From Paenibacillus sp. (GTDB lineage: Bacteria; Bacillota; Bacilli; Paenibacillales; YIM-B00363), in contig NZ_JAPSKE010000022.1 of NCBI RefSeq assembly GCF_031177825.1, positions 1-64,000 on the forward strand: DNA of 64,000 nt, written 5' to 3'. The position numbers and the translations under genes are program-made. Positions 26,022 through 35,338 of the stretch are shown piece by piece; the first letter of the stretch is position 1; each line of letters opens with the position of its first letter. The notes below the pieces were generated by a model. The model saw only the letters and a list, made by a program, of their open reading frames with translations, was not told where the DNA came from and made no database searches.

Positions 26022-27365
26022 TTACCGCAGCGCCTCGAGGCTCTCCTTAGGCGCGTACAACCGCTCGCCCTGCAGCTCCAGCGCGAAGTCGATGCGATCG
26101 ACCCGGCCCTCCGCGTCGATCGTCCATCCGGCAGCCTCCCGCACGTTCCACTGGAGGCGCTTCTGGCCGACGACGACCGTCGCCGTCTCGCGGACCGCGT
26201 CCCAGACGACCGTCGCTCCCGTCTCTTCCGCCCAGGCGCGCAGCGGCACCCGCTCCTCCGACGCCGCGGACAAAATCGCGACGTCCCGCGACGGTTCGAC
26301 GAGCGCCAGCAGCCGCGCGTGCTCCGCCTCGCTGACGGAGCGGCTCCACTTCGGCTTCGACACCTTGAAGGAGATCGGCCTCGTCTCTTCGGTCAACGCC
26401 GCGAATCGGTACCCCTGCTCCTGGAAATACTCGATGATGTCCGGCAGCGCCTTCGCGCTCTCCTCGTGTCCCGCGCCGTCGTGCAGCAGCACGTTCATCT
26501 CGTGCGCCAGCTTCGTCCGCTTCACGTTCGCCACGATCTCGGAAGCCGGGACGCCGCGGCGCTTCGAATCGCCGGAATCGACGTTCCAATCGTGGATCTT
26601 GTAGCCTGCCTTCTCCAAATAATAGAAGTAGAAAGCGTCGAAGTTTTTCGCCGTGCCGCCGGGCGCCCGCAGCAGCGAGACGCGTTCGCCCGTGATGCGT
26701 TCCAAAATATCGTTCGTCCGCTCCGCCTGCTCCCAGAAGGTGGCGAAGCTGCCGTATAAGTCTTCGTATTTATGATCGTATGTATGATTGCCGAGGGCGT
26801 GCCCTTCCGAAACGATGCGGCGAATCGTCTCTTCCCGCGCCGCGGCGTGCTCCCCGAGCACGAAGAACGTCGCGGGCACGCCGTATTCCTTCAAGACGTC
26901 CAACACCTGCGGCGTCCACTTGGACGGTCCGTCGTCGAACGTCAAATAGACGGTAGGCTGGGAGGGCGCAGCCGGCGAACGCGCCTCGTCCCGCGCCGCG
27001 CCGCCGGTCCGGTCGCCGCTCGCGAGCCGTGCGAACAGCTCCGCGGGGTCGACCCAGGCCGCCGGCCGGGCCGCCGGTTCGATCGGCGGCTCGTCGGTCC
27101 GCTCGTCGGTCGATGCGACAGTCGGTTCGTCGGCCGGCTTGTCGGTCGGCTCGGCCGTCGGCTCGGACGCCGTCTCCGATTGCGGCTTTGGCTGCGGCTC
27201 CGGCCTCGTCGGCGCCGCCTGCTTCGCCGGCTCGACCGTCCGCGCGGCGGGCGCCTCCGGCTTGGCGGACACGTCCGCCGCCTCCTTCGCGGTTTGCGGC
27301 CAGAGCATCAACAACAAGCACACCATCGTAAGGAACGCCACCCGCTTCGTCCAAGAACCTATCAT
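26022..27365 (-). CDS. Exported polysaccharide deacetylase (NodB homology, CE4)
   Basis: Encodes 447 residues. An N-terminal membrane-anchor/signal segment is followed by a low-complexity Pro/Glu/Thr linker (about 30-105). The CE4 catalytic domain shows all five motifs: TFDDGPS (Asp144/145), HTYDH (His194/198), RAPGG, DWNVDS, and LLHDGAGH. It would deacetylate peptidoglycan or another N-acetylated wall polymer outside the cell. The C terminus (about 360-447) resembles copper-amine-oxidase-like domains of firmicute surface proteins. GGGAGGG precedes the ATG. Confidence 0.93.
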   Translation of the reverse strand: MIGSWTKRVAFLTMVCLLLMLWPQTAKEAADVSAKPEAPAARTVEPAKQAAPTRPEPQPKPQSETASEPTAEPTDKPADEPTVASTDERTDEPPIEPAARPAAWVDPAELFARLASGDRTGGAARDEARSPAAPSQPTVYLTFDDGPSKWTPQVLDVLKEYGVPATFFVLGEHAAAREETIRRIVSEGHALGNHTYDHKYEDLYGSFATFWEQAERTNDILERITGERVSLLRAPGGTAKNFDAFYFYYLEKAGYKIHDWNVDSGDSKRRGVPASEIVANVKRTKLAHEMNVLLHDGAGHEESAKALPDIIEYFQEQGYRFAALTEETRPISFKVSKPKWSRSVSEAEHARLLALVEPSRDVAILSAASEERVPLRAWAEETGATVVWDAVRETATVVVGQKRLQWNVREAAGWTIDAEGRVDRIDFALELQGERLYAPKESLEALR

Positions 27366-27456
27366 TTCCGGTACCCTCCCAGATCATTTCGTAACGATTT
27401 GGTAGAGTATATGACCGGTTGATAGGAAATAGACTAGCGTTTCCCGACCGACGACC

Positions 27457-28236
27457 TTATCGGAGCGGCAGCCACTTCAACACGTCTTGGATTTTCTCGT
27501 CCCAGTACCCCCAGCTGTGGTCCCCGGGCCCTTCCTCGTACGTCAGATCCAATCCGGTCCGCCGGCAGGCGTCCCGGAACGCGACGTTATCCGCATAGAG
27601 GAAGTCCTCCGTCCCGCACCATTGGTACAGCTTCGGCTTCGGGCCGTCCGCCGCGTCGACCTTCGCGAGCAGCGAGATCACGTCGTGCTCCGTCCCCTCC
27701 AGCTCCCGCCCGCCGAATACTAAATCCAGCGACGGCTTGATCCACGGCTCCGGGTTTCGCGTCATCCGGAGCGCGTCGAGCGCGCCCGACAGGCTCGCGG
27801 CCGCGGCCAGGCTGTCCGGACGATTGAGCGCCCACTTCATGGCGCCGTAGCCGCCCATCGACAGCCCGGCCGCGAAGTTGTCCTCGCGCGCCGCCGACAG
27901 CGGGAAGAACGAGCGGGCGAGCGCCGGAAGCTCCACCGTCAGGAACGTCCAATACCGTCCGCCGTATTCCATATCCGCATAGAAGCTGCGGTGCACGTTC
28001 GGCATGACGATCGCAAGGCCCAAGGAAGCGGCGTACCGCTCCACCGACGTGCGGCGCGACCAGATCGTATCGTCGTCCGACAAGCCGTGCAGCAGGTACA
28101 GCGTCGGGTACAGCTCGCGCGCGCTTCCCGCGCCGGCCATCCCGATTTGCGTATATGTCTTCTGCGGCAAGATGACCGTCATCGACGTGCTGAGCTGCAG
28201 CGCGTCCGAGAAAAAATCGCATCGTAACAAAGCCAT
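27457..28236 (-). CDS. Esterase (esterase D / tributyrin-esterase family)
   Basis: Encodes 259 residues without a signal peptide. The nucleophile elbow is GLSMGGYG, with LYLLHGLSDDDTIW as the oxyanion region. The acid/His pair are in the C-terminal half (probably GTEDFLYAD and GDHSWGYW). The family hydrolyses short acyl esters or S-formylglutathione-like substrates. AAAGGAG lies upstream of the ATG. The specific substrate is unknown. Confidence 0.88.
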   Translation of the reverse strand: MALLRCDFFSDALQLSTSMTVILPQKTYTQIGMAGAGSARELYPTLYLLHGLSDDDTIWSRRTSVERYAASLGLAIVMPNVHRSFYADMEYGGRYWTFLTVELPALARSFFPLSAAREDNFAAGLSMGGYGAMKWALNRPDSLAAAASLSGALDALRMTRNPEPWIKPSLDLVFGGRELEGTEHDVISLLAKVDAADGPKPKLYQWCGTEDFLYADNVAFRDACRRTGLDLTYEEGPGDHSWGYWDEKIQDVLKWLPLR

Positions 28237-28347
28237 GGCGCATTCTCCTTTTTTCCGATTCCGTCAATCGCACTTCGGTTTTATCTTATCACGTTTTGAA
28301 GTAAGATGGCTTCAAGGAACTTATTCGGAAAACGAGGAGGCGTCGCT

Positions 28348-29124
28348 ATGGCGCGTTTCGCGGAGCCCGGCGGCTTCGTCCGCAGCTTCGGGCTCGATCG
28401 GGAGCGGGTGCCGTCGTTCCGGGCGTACCCGTTCGACATTCCGGCGCTGCGCTACTTAGACCGGCTCGAGCTGCACCCGAAGGTGACGTATATCGTCGGG
28501 GAGAACGGCATGGGGAAGTCGACGCTGCTGGAAGCGCTGGCCGTCGCGTGGGGGTTCAATCCGGAAGGCGGCACCGTCAACTTCAACTTCGCGACGGAGC
28601 CGTCGCATTCGGCGCTGCACGAATACATCCGTCTCGTGCGCGGCGCGCGCCGGCCGAGGGACGGTTTCTTTTTCCGAGCCGAAAGCTATTACAACGTGGC
28701 AAGCCATATCGAAGCGATGGATCGGGAGCCGGGACCCGGAGGGAAAATCATTCACTCCTATGGAGGCAAGTCGCTGCACGCGCAGTCGCACGGCGAGGCG
28801 TTCTTCGCGACGTTCCTGCATCGGTTTCGGGGAGACGGGCTGTACGTGCTGGACGAGCCGGAGGCGGCCCTGTCCCCCGTTCGCCAGATGGCGCTGCTCG
28901 CCCGCATGCACGATCTCGTGGAGACGGGCTCGCAGTTCATCGTTTCGACGCACTCCCCGATCGTCATGGCGTATCCCGACAGCCTCATCTACTACTTGAC
29001 CCCGGACGGGATCGACGCGCGGACGCTCGAGGAGACCGACCATTACATCGTTATGAAGGAATTTCTTTCGAATAAAGATCGGATGCTGGCCGAGCTGCTT
29101 CGGGACGATTCCGATACAGAATAG
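28348..29124 (+). CDS. AAA-family ATPase (SMC/ABC-like, standalone)
   Basis: Encodes 258 residues from ATG 28348, with GAGGAGG seven bases upstream. Walker A is GENGMGKST, Walker B is LYVLDEPEAALSP and a switch-like STHSP follows, giving the ABC/SMC-type ATPase order. A Ser-Tyr-Gly-Gly-Lys stretch (HSYGGKSLHAQSHGEA) sits in the place of the ABC signature. The family includes single-domain ATPases of unknown role. Its 3' end overlaps the convergent MFS gene by 74 bases. Confidence 0.85.
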   Translation: MARFAEPGGFVRSFGLDRERVPSFRAYPFDIPALRYLDRLELHPKVTYIVGENGMGKSTLLEALAVAWGFNPEGGTVNFNFATEPSHSALHEYIRLVRGARRPRDGFFFRAESYYNVASHIEAMDREPGPGGKIIHSYGGKSLHAQSHGEAFFATFLHRFRGDGLYVLDEPEAALSPVRQMALLARMHDLVETGSQFIVSTHSPIVMAYPDSLIYYLTPDGIDARTLEETDHYIVMKEFLSNKDRMLAELLRDDSDTE

Positions 29125-30292
29125 CGTGCAGGTGATAGAACGCTGCCGCCAAGACCGACGCCGCCACCGCCACCCAAGCGACGGGCGGCAAGCCTCCCCC
29201 GTCGTACAGGAAGCCCATCGCGTAAGGCCCGACGACCCGGCCCACGGAGCCGACGCCGCCGACGATGCCGAGGTACAGCGGCGCCTCCTTCCCTCCGGCC
29301 TCCGACAGGAACGCGGGGACGGCCGGCGCGATCAGCATTTCGCCGAACGTGGCGAGGATCATGCCGAGCACCATGCCCGCGTAGCTCGGCACGATCAGGA
29401 AGCAAGCGAAGCCCGCCGCGTACAGGACGGCGCTCGCCGTCATCTGGCTCGTGTAGCTTTGCGCGATCGTGCGGCGGAGCAGGCCGATGAGCGGCTGGGC
29501 GACGAAGATGAGCACGCCGTTCAGCGTCCAGAGCAGGCCGTACGCCGACTTCGCCATCCCTTCCGAGAGGATGAACGGAGCGACGCCGGAATTCCAGACG
29601 GAGTTGCCGGCGTTCAGCGCCAGGCCGGCCACCGCCAGGAACAGATACACCCGGACGTTCGCGAGCGGCGCATAGCCGCCCGTCTTCTTTTTTCGTTCGG
29701 CGGAGCGGGCAGGCGCCTCGGCGCCTGTCCTTTTCAAATAGAGTAGGAAGAAGACCGCGAACCCCGCCGAAGTGACGCCGTTCGTCGCGAAGCTGAGCGC
29801 GTACGACACTTCCGCAAGGAACCCGCTCGCGGCCGAGCCGACCGCGACGCCGATGTTATTCGCGACGTACACCGCGTTGAACATCTCCGCGCGCCGCTCC
29901 GGGAAGCGGAAGCCGATGAACGATTGGATCGCGGGCGACGCCATCGCGTTGAACCAGCCGATCCACCCGAGCAGCGCGACGAACGCCGGCCACGAATGGC
30001 CGGCGAACGGCAGCGCGATCAGCCCGGCGCTGACGAGCGAGAGCGACCCGACGACCAGCCGCTTCACGCCGAGCCGATGGTACAACGCGCCGCCGGCCAG
30101 CTGGCCGCAGATCGATCCGAGCGCAAAGACGACGAGCGCGAAGCCCGCGTCCGCCATGCTGCGGCCGAGCTCGTCGAACGCATACATAGAGATGAGCGGC
30201 CACATCAAGGAGCTGCCGGCGGAGTTGACGAGGCTTGCGATCATAAACACTTGCATGTCTTTCGAAAAATGGCGCAGCGAAGGCAGATTCAT
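29051..30292 (-). CDS. MFS transporter
   Basis: Encodes 413 residues with about 12 hydrophobic segments in two six-helix halves. The motif-A-like loop GGALYHRLGVKRLVV lies between helices 2 and 3. The substrate is unknown; the sequence fits drug or metabolite exporters. The coding end overlaps the convergent ATPase gene by 74 bases, which is long for an antiparallel overlap. It is divergent from the mannosidase gene. Confidence 0.85.
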   Translation of the reverse strand: MNLPSLRHFSKDMQVFMIASLVNSAGSSLMWPLISMYAFDELGRSMADAGFALVVFALGSICGQLAGGALYHRLGVKRLVVGSLSLVSAGLIALPFAGHSWPAFVALLGWIGWFNAMASPAIQSFIGFRFPERRAEMFNAVYVANNIGVAVGSAASGFLAEVSYALSFATNGVTSAGFAVFFLLYLKRTGAEAPARSAERKKKTGGYAPLANVRVYLFLAVAGLALNAGNSVWNSGVAPFILSEGMAKSAYGLLWTLNGVLIFVAQPLIGLLRRTIAQSYTSQMTASAVLYAAGFACFLIVPSYAGMVLGMILATFGEMLIAPAVPAFLSEAGGKEAPLYLGIVGGVGSVGRVVGPYAMGFLYDGGGLPPVAWVAVAASVLAAAFYHLHAILYRNRPEAARPASDLYSKEIPS

Positions 30293-30461
30293 AACTGACG
30301 GATACTCCGTTTCGTGGATGACCAGTGGTCGAATATTACTCCCAAGAATACTGCCGGCCCGAAGCCGCTGTCAATCGAAAGTCGGCGCAGGGACGTTTTG
30401 GTAACCGGTACGCAAACGCGGTATGCTATGGACGAGCTTATTCCGTCGGAGGCGACCTTCA

Positions 30462-32903
30462 TTGAAGATGCATATGATCGGCAACGCCCATCTCGATCCG
30501 GTGTGGCTGTGGCAATGGCAAGAAGGCTTTCAAGAAGCGAAGGCGACGTTCCGTTCGGCGCTCGACCGGATCGCCGAGGTCGACGACTTCGTCTTTACGT
30601 CGAGCTCGGCGGTCATGTACGAGTGGATCGAGCGGAACGAACCGGCGATGTTCGAAGAGATCCGGCGGCGCGTCGCCGAAGGCCGGTGGGCGCTGTGCGG
30701 CGGCTGGTGGCTGCAGCCCGATTGCAACTTGCCCTCGGGCGAATCGTTCGTCCGGCAAGGCTTGTACGGACAGCGATACTTCAAGGAGAAGTTCGGCGTA
30801 ACCGCGACGGTCGGCTACAATCCGGACAGCTTCGGCCACCACGGCATGCTGCCGCAAATTTTGAAGAAGAGCGGCATGGACTATTACGTCTTCATGCGGC
30901 CGCAGCCGCACGAGAAGGAGCTGCCGAGCCGGCTGTTCCGGTGGCGGTCGGACGACGGCTCCGAGGTGCTGAGTTTCCGGATCCCGTTCGAGTATACGCG
31001 CTGGGGCAAAGAGCTGGACGAGCATGTGGAGAAGTGCGCCGGCGAGCTGCCGAACGCGTTCGGCCACGTGATGTGCTTCTACGGCGTCGGCAACCATGGC
31101 GGCGGGCCGACGAAGGAAAATTTGGCAAGCATCGCGTCTCTGAGCGGCCGAGACGGCCTGCCGGAGCTGACGCTCAGCGATCCGGTCCGGTATTTCGCCG
31201 AGGTCGATCCGTCCTGGCCGATTCCCGTCGTGCGCGACGAGCTGCAGATGCATGCGGTCGGCTGCTATTCCGTTCATTCCGGGATCAAGCGGTGGAATCG
31301 CGAAGCGGAAAACAAGCTGCTCGTCGCGGAGAAATTCGCGTCCGTCGCGAAGGACGTCGCGGGGCAGCCGTATCCGGCGGACTTCGAAGCCGCGTGGCGG
31401 CATGCGATGTTCAATCAGTTCCACGACATTCTCGCCGGAACGAGCATCGAGCCCGCGTACGACGACGCGCGCGACATGCACGGCTACGCCATGACGATCG
31501 CGTCGACCGGGCTCAACTACGCCCTGCAGGCGCTCTCGTGGCGCATCGGCATTCCGGCGGAGGACGGCATGGTGCCGATCGTCGTCTTTAACCCGAACGC
31601 GTGGCCGGTCCGCGCCGAGGCGGCGCTGCAGTTCGGCCATCCCGGCCTCGTCGGCAAGAGCTTCCTGCGCGGCGACGAAATTCTGCTCGACGACGAAGGC
31701 CGGCGCGTGCCGATGCAGGTCGTCCAGTCGCTCGCGACGACCCGCTTCCGGCAGCGCATCGCCTTCATGGCCGACGTGCCCGCGCTCGGCTACCGCGTGT
31801 ACCGCGTCGTCGCCGACGCGTCCGCGCCGGAGCTGCCGGCCGCCGCGGAGGCGACGCCGACGTCGGTCGAGAACGACCGGTACCGGCTCGTCCTCGATCC
31901 GGCGACGGGCTGGATCGCGTCGCTGTACGACAAGCGCTCCGGCGTCGAAGCGTTCTCCGGCCCGGCGGCGCGTCCCGTCGTCCTGCACGATCCGAGCGAC
32001 ACGTGGGGCCACAACATGACGCGGTACATTGATGAAATCGGCGTCTTCGCGGCGCGCTCCGTTCGGCTCGTCGAGCACGGGCCGGTCAAGTCCGTCCTGC
32101 GCGTCGTCTCCGCATACGGCCGCTCGACGCTGACGCAGGACTTCATCGTCCGCGCCGGCGTCGACGGAATCGAGGTCGCCGTCGTCGTCGACTGGCACGA
32201 GCGGTTCAAGATGCTCAAGCTGCGCTTCCCCGTCGGCGTCGCGAATCCGGTAGCCACGTACGAGATCCCGTACGGCCACATCGTTCGGGAGACGGACGGC
32301 GACGAGGAGCCGGGACAGAACTGGATCGACGTCTCCGGCGCGGCGCTCGGCGGCGACGGCGGCGTCTACGGCGTCAGTCTGCTGAACGACGGCAAGTACG
32401 CCTTCGACGTGCGCGGCGCGGAGATGAGCATGACCGTGCTGCGCTCCCCGATCTATGCGCATCACATCCCGGGCCCGATCGAGGAGGGCAAGGATTACGC
32501 GTTCATCGACCAAGGCGTGCAGCGGTTCTCCTACGCCCTGCTGCCGCATCGCGGCACATGGAAGGACGCCGGCGCGGCGCGGCATGCCGCGGAGCTGAAT
32601 CAGCGCGTCATTCCGCTGATGGAGACGTACCACGACGGCCCGCTGCCGCAGGCCGCTTCATACGTCTCGGTCAACCGCGACGCGCTCGTCGTCTCCGCGA
32701 TCAAGAAAGCCGAGGACGGGGACGACCTGATCGTCCGCTGCTACGAGGCGCACGGAGAGCCCGCGGCCGGCGCGGAAATTTCGCTCCCGCACCTCGGCCG
32801 CGTCATCCGCGCCGACTTCGGCCCGTGCGAAATCAAGACGTTCCGCGTCCCGGTCGATCCCGCCTCGGCGATCGTCGAGACGAATTTGATCGAAGGGGCG
32901 TAA
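30462..32903 (+). CDS. Alpha-mannosidase (GH38)
   Basis: Encodes 813 residues from the TTG at 30462, with GGAGG nine bases upstream; the ATG at 30468 is an alternative. The zinc-binding NAHLDPVWLW (His10, Asp12) and the catalytic nucleophile motif GYNPDSFGHHG (Asp122) are intact, as are late zinc-associated histidines in FNQFHDILAGTS. It is a retaining alpha-mannosidase acting in the cytoplasm, since no signal peptide is visible. Substrates are probably mannosides released from plant or yeast glycans. A strong terminator follows. Confidence 0.95.
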   Translation: MKMHMIGNAHLDPVWLWQWQEGFQEAKATFRSALDRIAEVDDFVFTSSSAVMYEWIERNEPAMFEEIRRRVAEGRWALCGGWWLQPDCNLPSGESFVRQGLYGQRYFKEKFGVTATVGYNPDSFGHHGMLPQILKKSGMDYYVFMRPQPHEKELPSRLFRWRSDDGSEVLSFRIPFEYTRWGKELDEHVEKCAGELPNAFGHVMCFYGVGNHGGGPTKENLASIASLSGRDGLPELTLSDPVRYFAEVDPSWPIPVVRDELQMHAVGCYSVHSGIKRWNREAENKLLVAEKFASVAKDVAGQPYPADFEAAWRHAMFNQFHDILAGTSIEPAYDDARDMHGYAMTIASTGLNYALQALSWRIGIPAEDGMVPIVVFNPNAWPVRAEAALQFGHPGLVGKSFLRGDEILLDDEGRRVPMQVVQSLATTRFRQRIAFMADVPALGYRVYRVVADASAPELPAAAEATPTSVENDRYRLVLDPATGWIASLYDKRSGVEAFSGPAARPVVLHDPSDTWGHNMTRYIDEIGVFAARSVRLVEHGPVKSVLRVVSAYGRSTLTQDFIVRAGVDGIEVAVVVDWHERFKMLKLRFPVGVANPVATYEIPYGHIVRETDGDEEPGQNWIDVSGAALGGDGGVYGVSLLNDGKYAFDVRGAEMSMTVLRSPIYAHHIPGPIEEGKDYAFIDQGVQRFSYALLPHRGTWKDAGAARHAAELNQRVIPLMETYHDGPLPQAASYVSVNRDALVVSAIKKAEDGDDLIVRCYEAHGEPAAGAEISLPHLGRVIRADFGPCEIKTFRVPVDPASAIVETNLIEGA

Positions 32904-32909
32904 CGAACG

Positions 32910-32951
32910 AATCCCCCGCCGCGGTCTCGCGACCGACGGCGGGGGATTTTT
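32910..32951 (+). terminator. Intrinsic terminator of the GH38 gene
   Basis: ATCCCCCGCCG pairs with CGGCGGGGGAT and is followed by TTTTT. Confidence 0.9.
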
Positions 32952-33044
32952 CGCGATTTATACGGAAACCCTCCCGTCCAGAGTGGCTTCCTTCTCCGAA
33001 TCGATCGATTATACGGGAGCTTTTCCCTCTCATCCCCTCCGCGG

Positions 33045-33599
33045 TCAATCGGCGGCGGCGGGGTATTCCTCGGCGCCGTCCTTCGTGACGCGGTACTGCA
33101 TCAGCTCGCCGTCCTTCATGGAGTAGACGGAATAGGCGTCCGCCGTCGGATCGTCCCCGAATTCGACGACGAGCTGCGCGAGCATGTTCTCTTCGGCGAA
33201 GCCCTGCGCATCGATCGAGATGACCTTCTCGTCGTACGCGTACCCTTCGGTCCCGAAGTCATACCGCCAAATCAAGTAGTTCATGTCGTCGACCTGCGCC
33301 GCCGGCTCGCCGTACAGCGCCTTGACGTCGTCCGTCGAGCGTCCGATCAGGTCCTCGGCCTTCAAGCGCTCCGGCACATCCGCCGCCGGTCCTCCCGCGG
33401 CGGGCTCTTCGGCGGCCGGCTCCTGTACGGGCAGCGGTTCGGCTTCCGGCGGTTCCGCGGCCGGCTGCTCCGGCGCGGGCTGTTTCTGCGACGGCTGCTC
33501 CGTCGGAGCCTTCGACGCCTCCTTCGGCTCCTCCGCCGCGCAAGCCGCGAGCCCCGCCGCCAGCAATCCGATCATCATGGCATATCCGATGTTTTTCAT
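33045..33599 (-). CDS. Lipoprotein, function unknown
   Basis: Encodes 184 residues. The signal sequence ends in LAACAAEE with Cys20 as the lipidation site. A very Pro/Glu/Ala-rich linker (about 25-78) leads to a short domain with RSTDDVKALYGEPAAQVDDM, in the style of firmicute lipoproteins that use a YGxP motif. GAGGAGAG precedes the ATG. It is the last gene of the ECF sigma/anti-sigma unit (27-base gap), suggesting a cell-envelope sensor or target. Confidence 0.75.
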   Translation of the reverse strand: MKNIGYAMMIGLLAAGLAACAAEEPKEASKAPTEQPSQKQPAPEQPAAEPPEAEPLPVQEPAAEEPAAGGPAADVPERLKAEDLIGRSTDDVKALYGEPAAQVDDMNYLIWRYDFGTEGYAYDEKVISIDAQGFAEENMLAQLVVEFGDDPTADAYSVYSMKDGELMQYRVTKDGAEEYPAAAD

Positions 33600-33626
33600 G
33601 CGTATGTCTCTCCTCTTCCGATCTCC

Positions 33627-34403
33627 CTAAGGGTTCTCTGTAATATAAAACTCCTTCATCATCAGCTGGAAGCGCGCGCCGTAGCCCTCTTCCGCTTCCA
33701 AGAAATACTTCTGCTTCGCCACGAACGCGCCGCCGGCGCCGTCGTCGATCGCCAGGTACCTCACGACCGGGTCGTTCCAGGCCAGCCCGCCCGTGCCGCC
33801 GACCGCGTATATCTCCCAGCCGCCGGTCGGAAATTCGACCTTGCGGGGACCGAGCACGGTCGGCTCTCGCTCGACCGAGGCGGCCAGCGCCTTCGCGACA
33901 TCGGCCGGCGCCCCGGCCGTATGCGAAATTTCCATATACACTTCCGGGTATGCGGGTCCCGGCGCTTCGACGGGTACGATCCGGTCGACGCCGTCGACGC
34001 GGTCCATGCGGAATCGCGCTTCGTCGAAGTAGATGACGTATCCCGCCGCCCCTTCTTGCAGCTCGACCTCCGTCGTTTCGGGTTGCCCCTCCAGCGGCTC
34101 CTCGACCGTCTTCTGCGGGGCGAACCACGACTTCACCTCGGCGACGAGCGCTCGCCCCGGAGGCGCCGCGGCGAGGAACGCCCCCAGCGTCAAGACCGCC
34201 GCGGCCGAAACGACGGCGGCGCGGCGCAGGCGGCGGCGCCGGACGGGTGGGGCTGCTTGCGCCTTCACGGCCTCCTCGCGGTCGGACGGCTCCGCCGCGA
34301 TCCGCTCGGCGATCCGCGACCATACGTCTTCCTGCATCCGGGAGGCCGGTTCGGTCGCCTTGCGCAAGCTCGCTTTCAACCGTTCGTCGAATGCGTCAGC
34401 CAT
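33627..34403 (-). CDS. Putative anti-sigma factor with DUF4367-like domain
   Basis: Encodes 258 residues. An N-terminal cytoplasmic part (about 1-58) of the type that binds ECF sigma factors is followed by a single transmembrane segment (AAVVSAAAVLTLGAFLAA, about 62-79) and an extracellular domain of the DUF4367 type (GYVIYFDEARFRMDRVDG, GWEIYAVGG). The start codon overlaps the sigma-factor gene by eight bases, the usual arrangement of a sigma/anti-sigma pair. Direct sequence proof of sigma binding is absent. Confidence 0.75.
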   Translation of the reverse strand: MADAFDERLKASLRKATEPASRMQEDVWSRIAERIAAEPSDREEAVKAQAAPPVRRRRLRRAAVVSAAAVLTLGAFLAAAPPGRALVAEVKSWFAPQKTVEEPLEGQPETTEVELQEGAAGYVIYFDEARFRMDRVDGVDRIVPVEAPGPAYPEVYMEISHTAGAPADVAKALAASVEREPTVLGPRKVEFPTGGWEIYAVGGTGGLAWNDPVVRYLAIDDGAGGAFVAKQKYFLEAEEGYGARFQLMMKEFYITENP

Positions 34404-34935
34404 ACCCGTTCCCCCCTCCGTCCCGGATCATCCGCGTCCTCAGCTTCTTCTTCCCCTTGTGCAGCCTCGATTTCACCGTGTTCAAATTCAGTCCCATGAC
34501 GTCCGCGATCTCCCGATCCGTCAAGTCGTTGACGTATTTCAGAACGATCGGAAGACGGAACGGCTCCTCCAGCTCCCGCACCAGCCGGTATAAGGCGTCC
34601 TCTTCCTCGAACGCGTACGTATCGCGCTCCGCCGGCAAATGCCGCGACTCGTCGAGCTCCATCGGAATCGCCTTCGCCAGCTTCTTCAGGCTTCGATTGC
34701 ACTCGTTGATCAGGATCGCGTGAAACCACGACCGGAACGGCCTCGATTCATCGTAAGACCCGATATGGCGATACACCCGGACGAACGTCTCCTGCACCGC
34801 GTCCGCCGCCGTCATCCGGTCGAAGACGACCGCGTGCGCCGTTCGCAGCGCGCCGTCGGCGTAGAGACGGTAGAGAGCCTCGAACGCATCGCCGTCTCCC
34901 GCCTTGATGTTCCGTACGAGCTCCTGTTCCTCCAC
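34396..34935 (-). CDS. ECF RNA polymerase sigma factor
   Basis: Encodes 179 residues. Region 2 is visible as DAFEALYRLYADGALRTA and AADAVQETFVRVYRHI; region 4 is FRLPIVLKYVNDLTDREIADVMGLNLNTVKSRLHKGKKKL in pattern, with the helix-turn-helix over DREIADVMGLNLNTVKSRLH. The GTG at 34935 has GGAGGAGG four bases upstream. It is the first gene of a three-gene unit with an anti-sigma factor and a lipoprotein. Autoregulation is likely but the promoter is not clear. Confidence 0.93.
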   Translation of the reverse strand: MEEQELVRNIKAGDGDAFEALYRLYADGALRTAHAVVFDRMTAADAVQETFVRVYRHIGSYDESRPFRSWFHAILINECNRSLKKLAKAIPMELDESRHLPAERDTYAFEEEDALYRLVRELEEPFRLPIVLKYVNDLTDREIADVMGLNLNTVKSRLHKGKKKLRTRMIRDGGGNGYG

Positions 34936-35015
34936 CGCGCCTCCTCCGTTTCTTCGCCGAGCGTCCTTACACTTAGGTAATACCCTGCGACCCCGAAACA
35001 AAGTTTTCGTTCCAG

Positions 35016-35041
35016 AAAAAAAAAAGACGCCTCTCGGCGTC
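35016..35041 (-). terminator. Intrinsic terminator of the DUF6509/DUF1294 unit
   Basis: On the minus strand GACGCC-GAGA-GGCGTC is followed by ten T residues. The stem is short but perfect, and it lies 21 bases beyond the DUF1294 stop codon. Confidence 0.8.
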
Positions 35042-35062
35042 GGGCAGGATCCGCCCCGCGAA

Positions 35063-35338
35063 TTACGAATCCGCGAGGCGCGCGAGAATCAAATACAAAC
35101 AAGCGGCGTTCACGACCGCGAGCGCGGGCACGCCGAGCACGAAGCTCATATGCTTCGTCTTATGCCGGAACGCCAGCATCCCCGCCCAGACGCCTAACGC
35201 GCCGCCGACCGCCGCGTACGTGAAGAGGCGCCGCTCCGATACGCGCCATCGGCTTCGACGGGATTGCTCCTTGTCGTGCTTCATCAGGAAAAACCCGACG
35301 ACGTTCACGAGCGCGAGGTAAATCCAGACGTACTTCAC
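35063..35338 (-). CDS. DUF1294 family membrane protein
   Basis: Encodes 91 residues with three hydrophobic segments. The family motif MKHDKEQSRRSRWRVSERRL, followed by GGALGVWAGMLAFRHKTKH, is clear. The function is unknown. The GTG start overlaps the stop codon of the upstream DUF6509 gene by four bases (GTGA). Confidence 0.85.
   Translation of the reverse strand: MKYVWIYLALVNVVGFFLMKHDKEQSRRSRWRVSERRLFTYAAVGGALGVWAGMLAFRHKTKHMSFVLGVPALAVVNAACLYLILARLADS

Noticed and set aside
30314..31591. Plus-strand open frame overlapping the GH38 gene in another frame
   Set aside because: It has no ribosome binding site, a basic Arg-rich product and no family motif, while GH38 motifs fill the other frame.
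34936..35015. A definite ECF-type promoter before the sigma-factor gene
   Set aside because: GGAAC exists at 35010-35014 but the matching -10 is unclear at 16-17 bases, so it is not listed as a feature.
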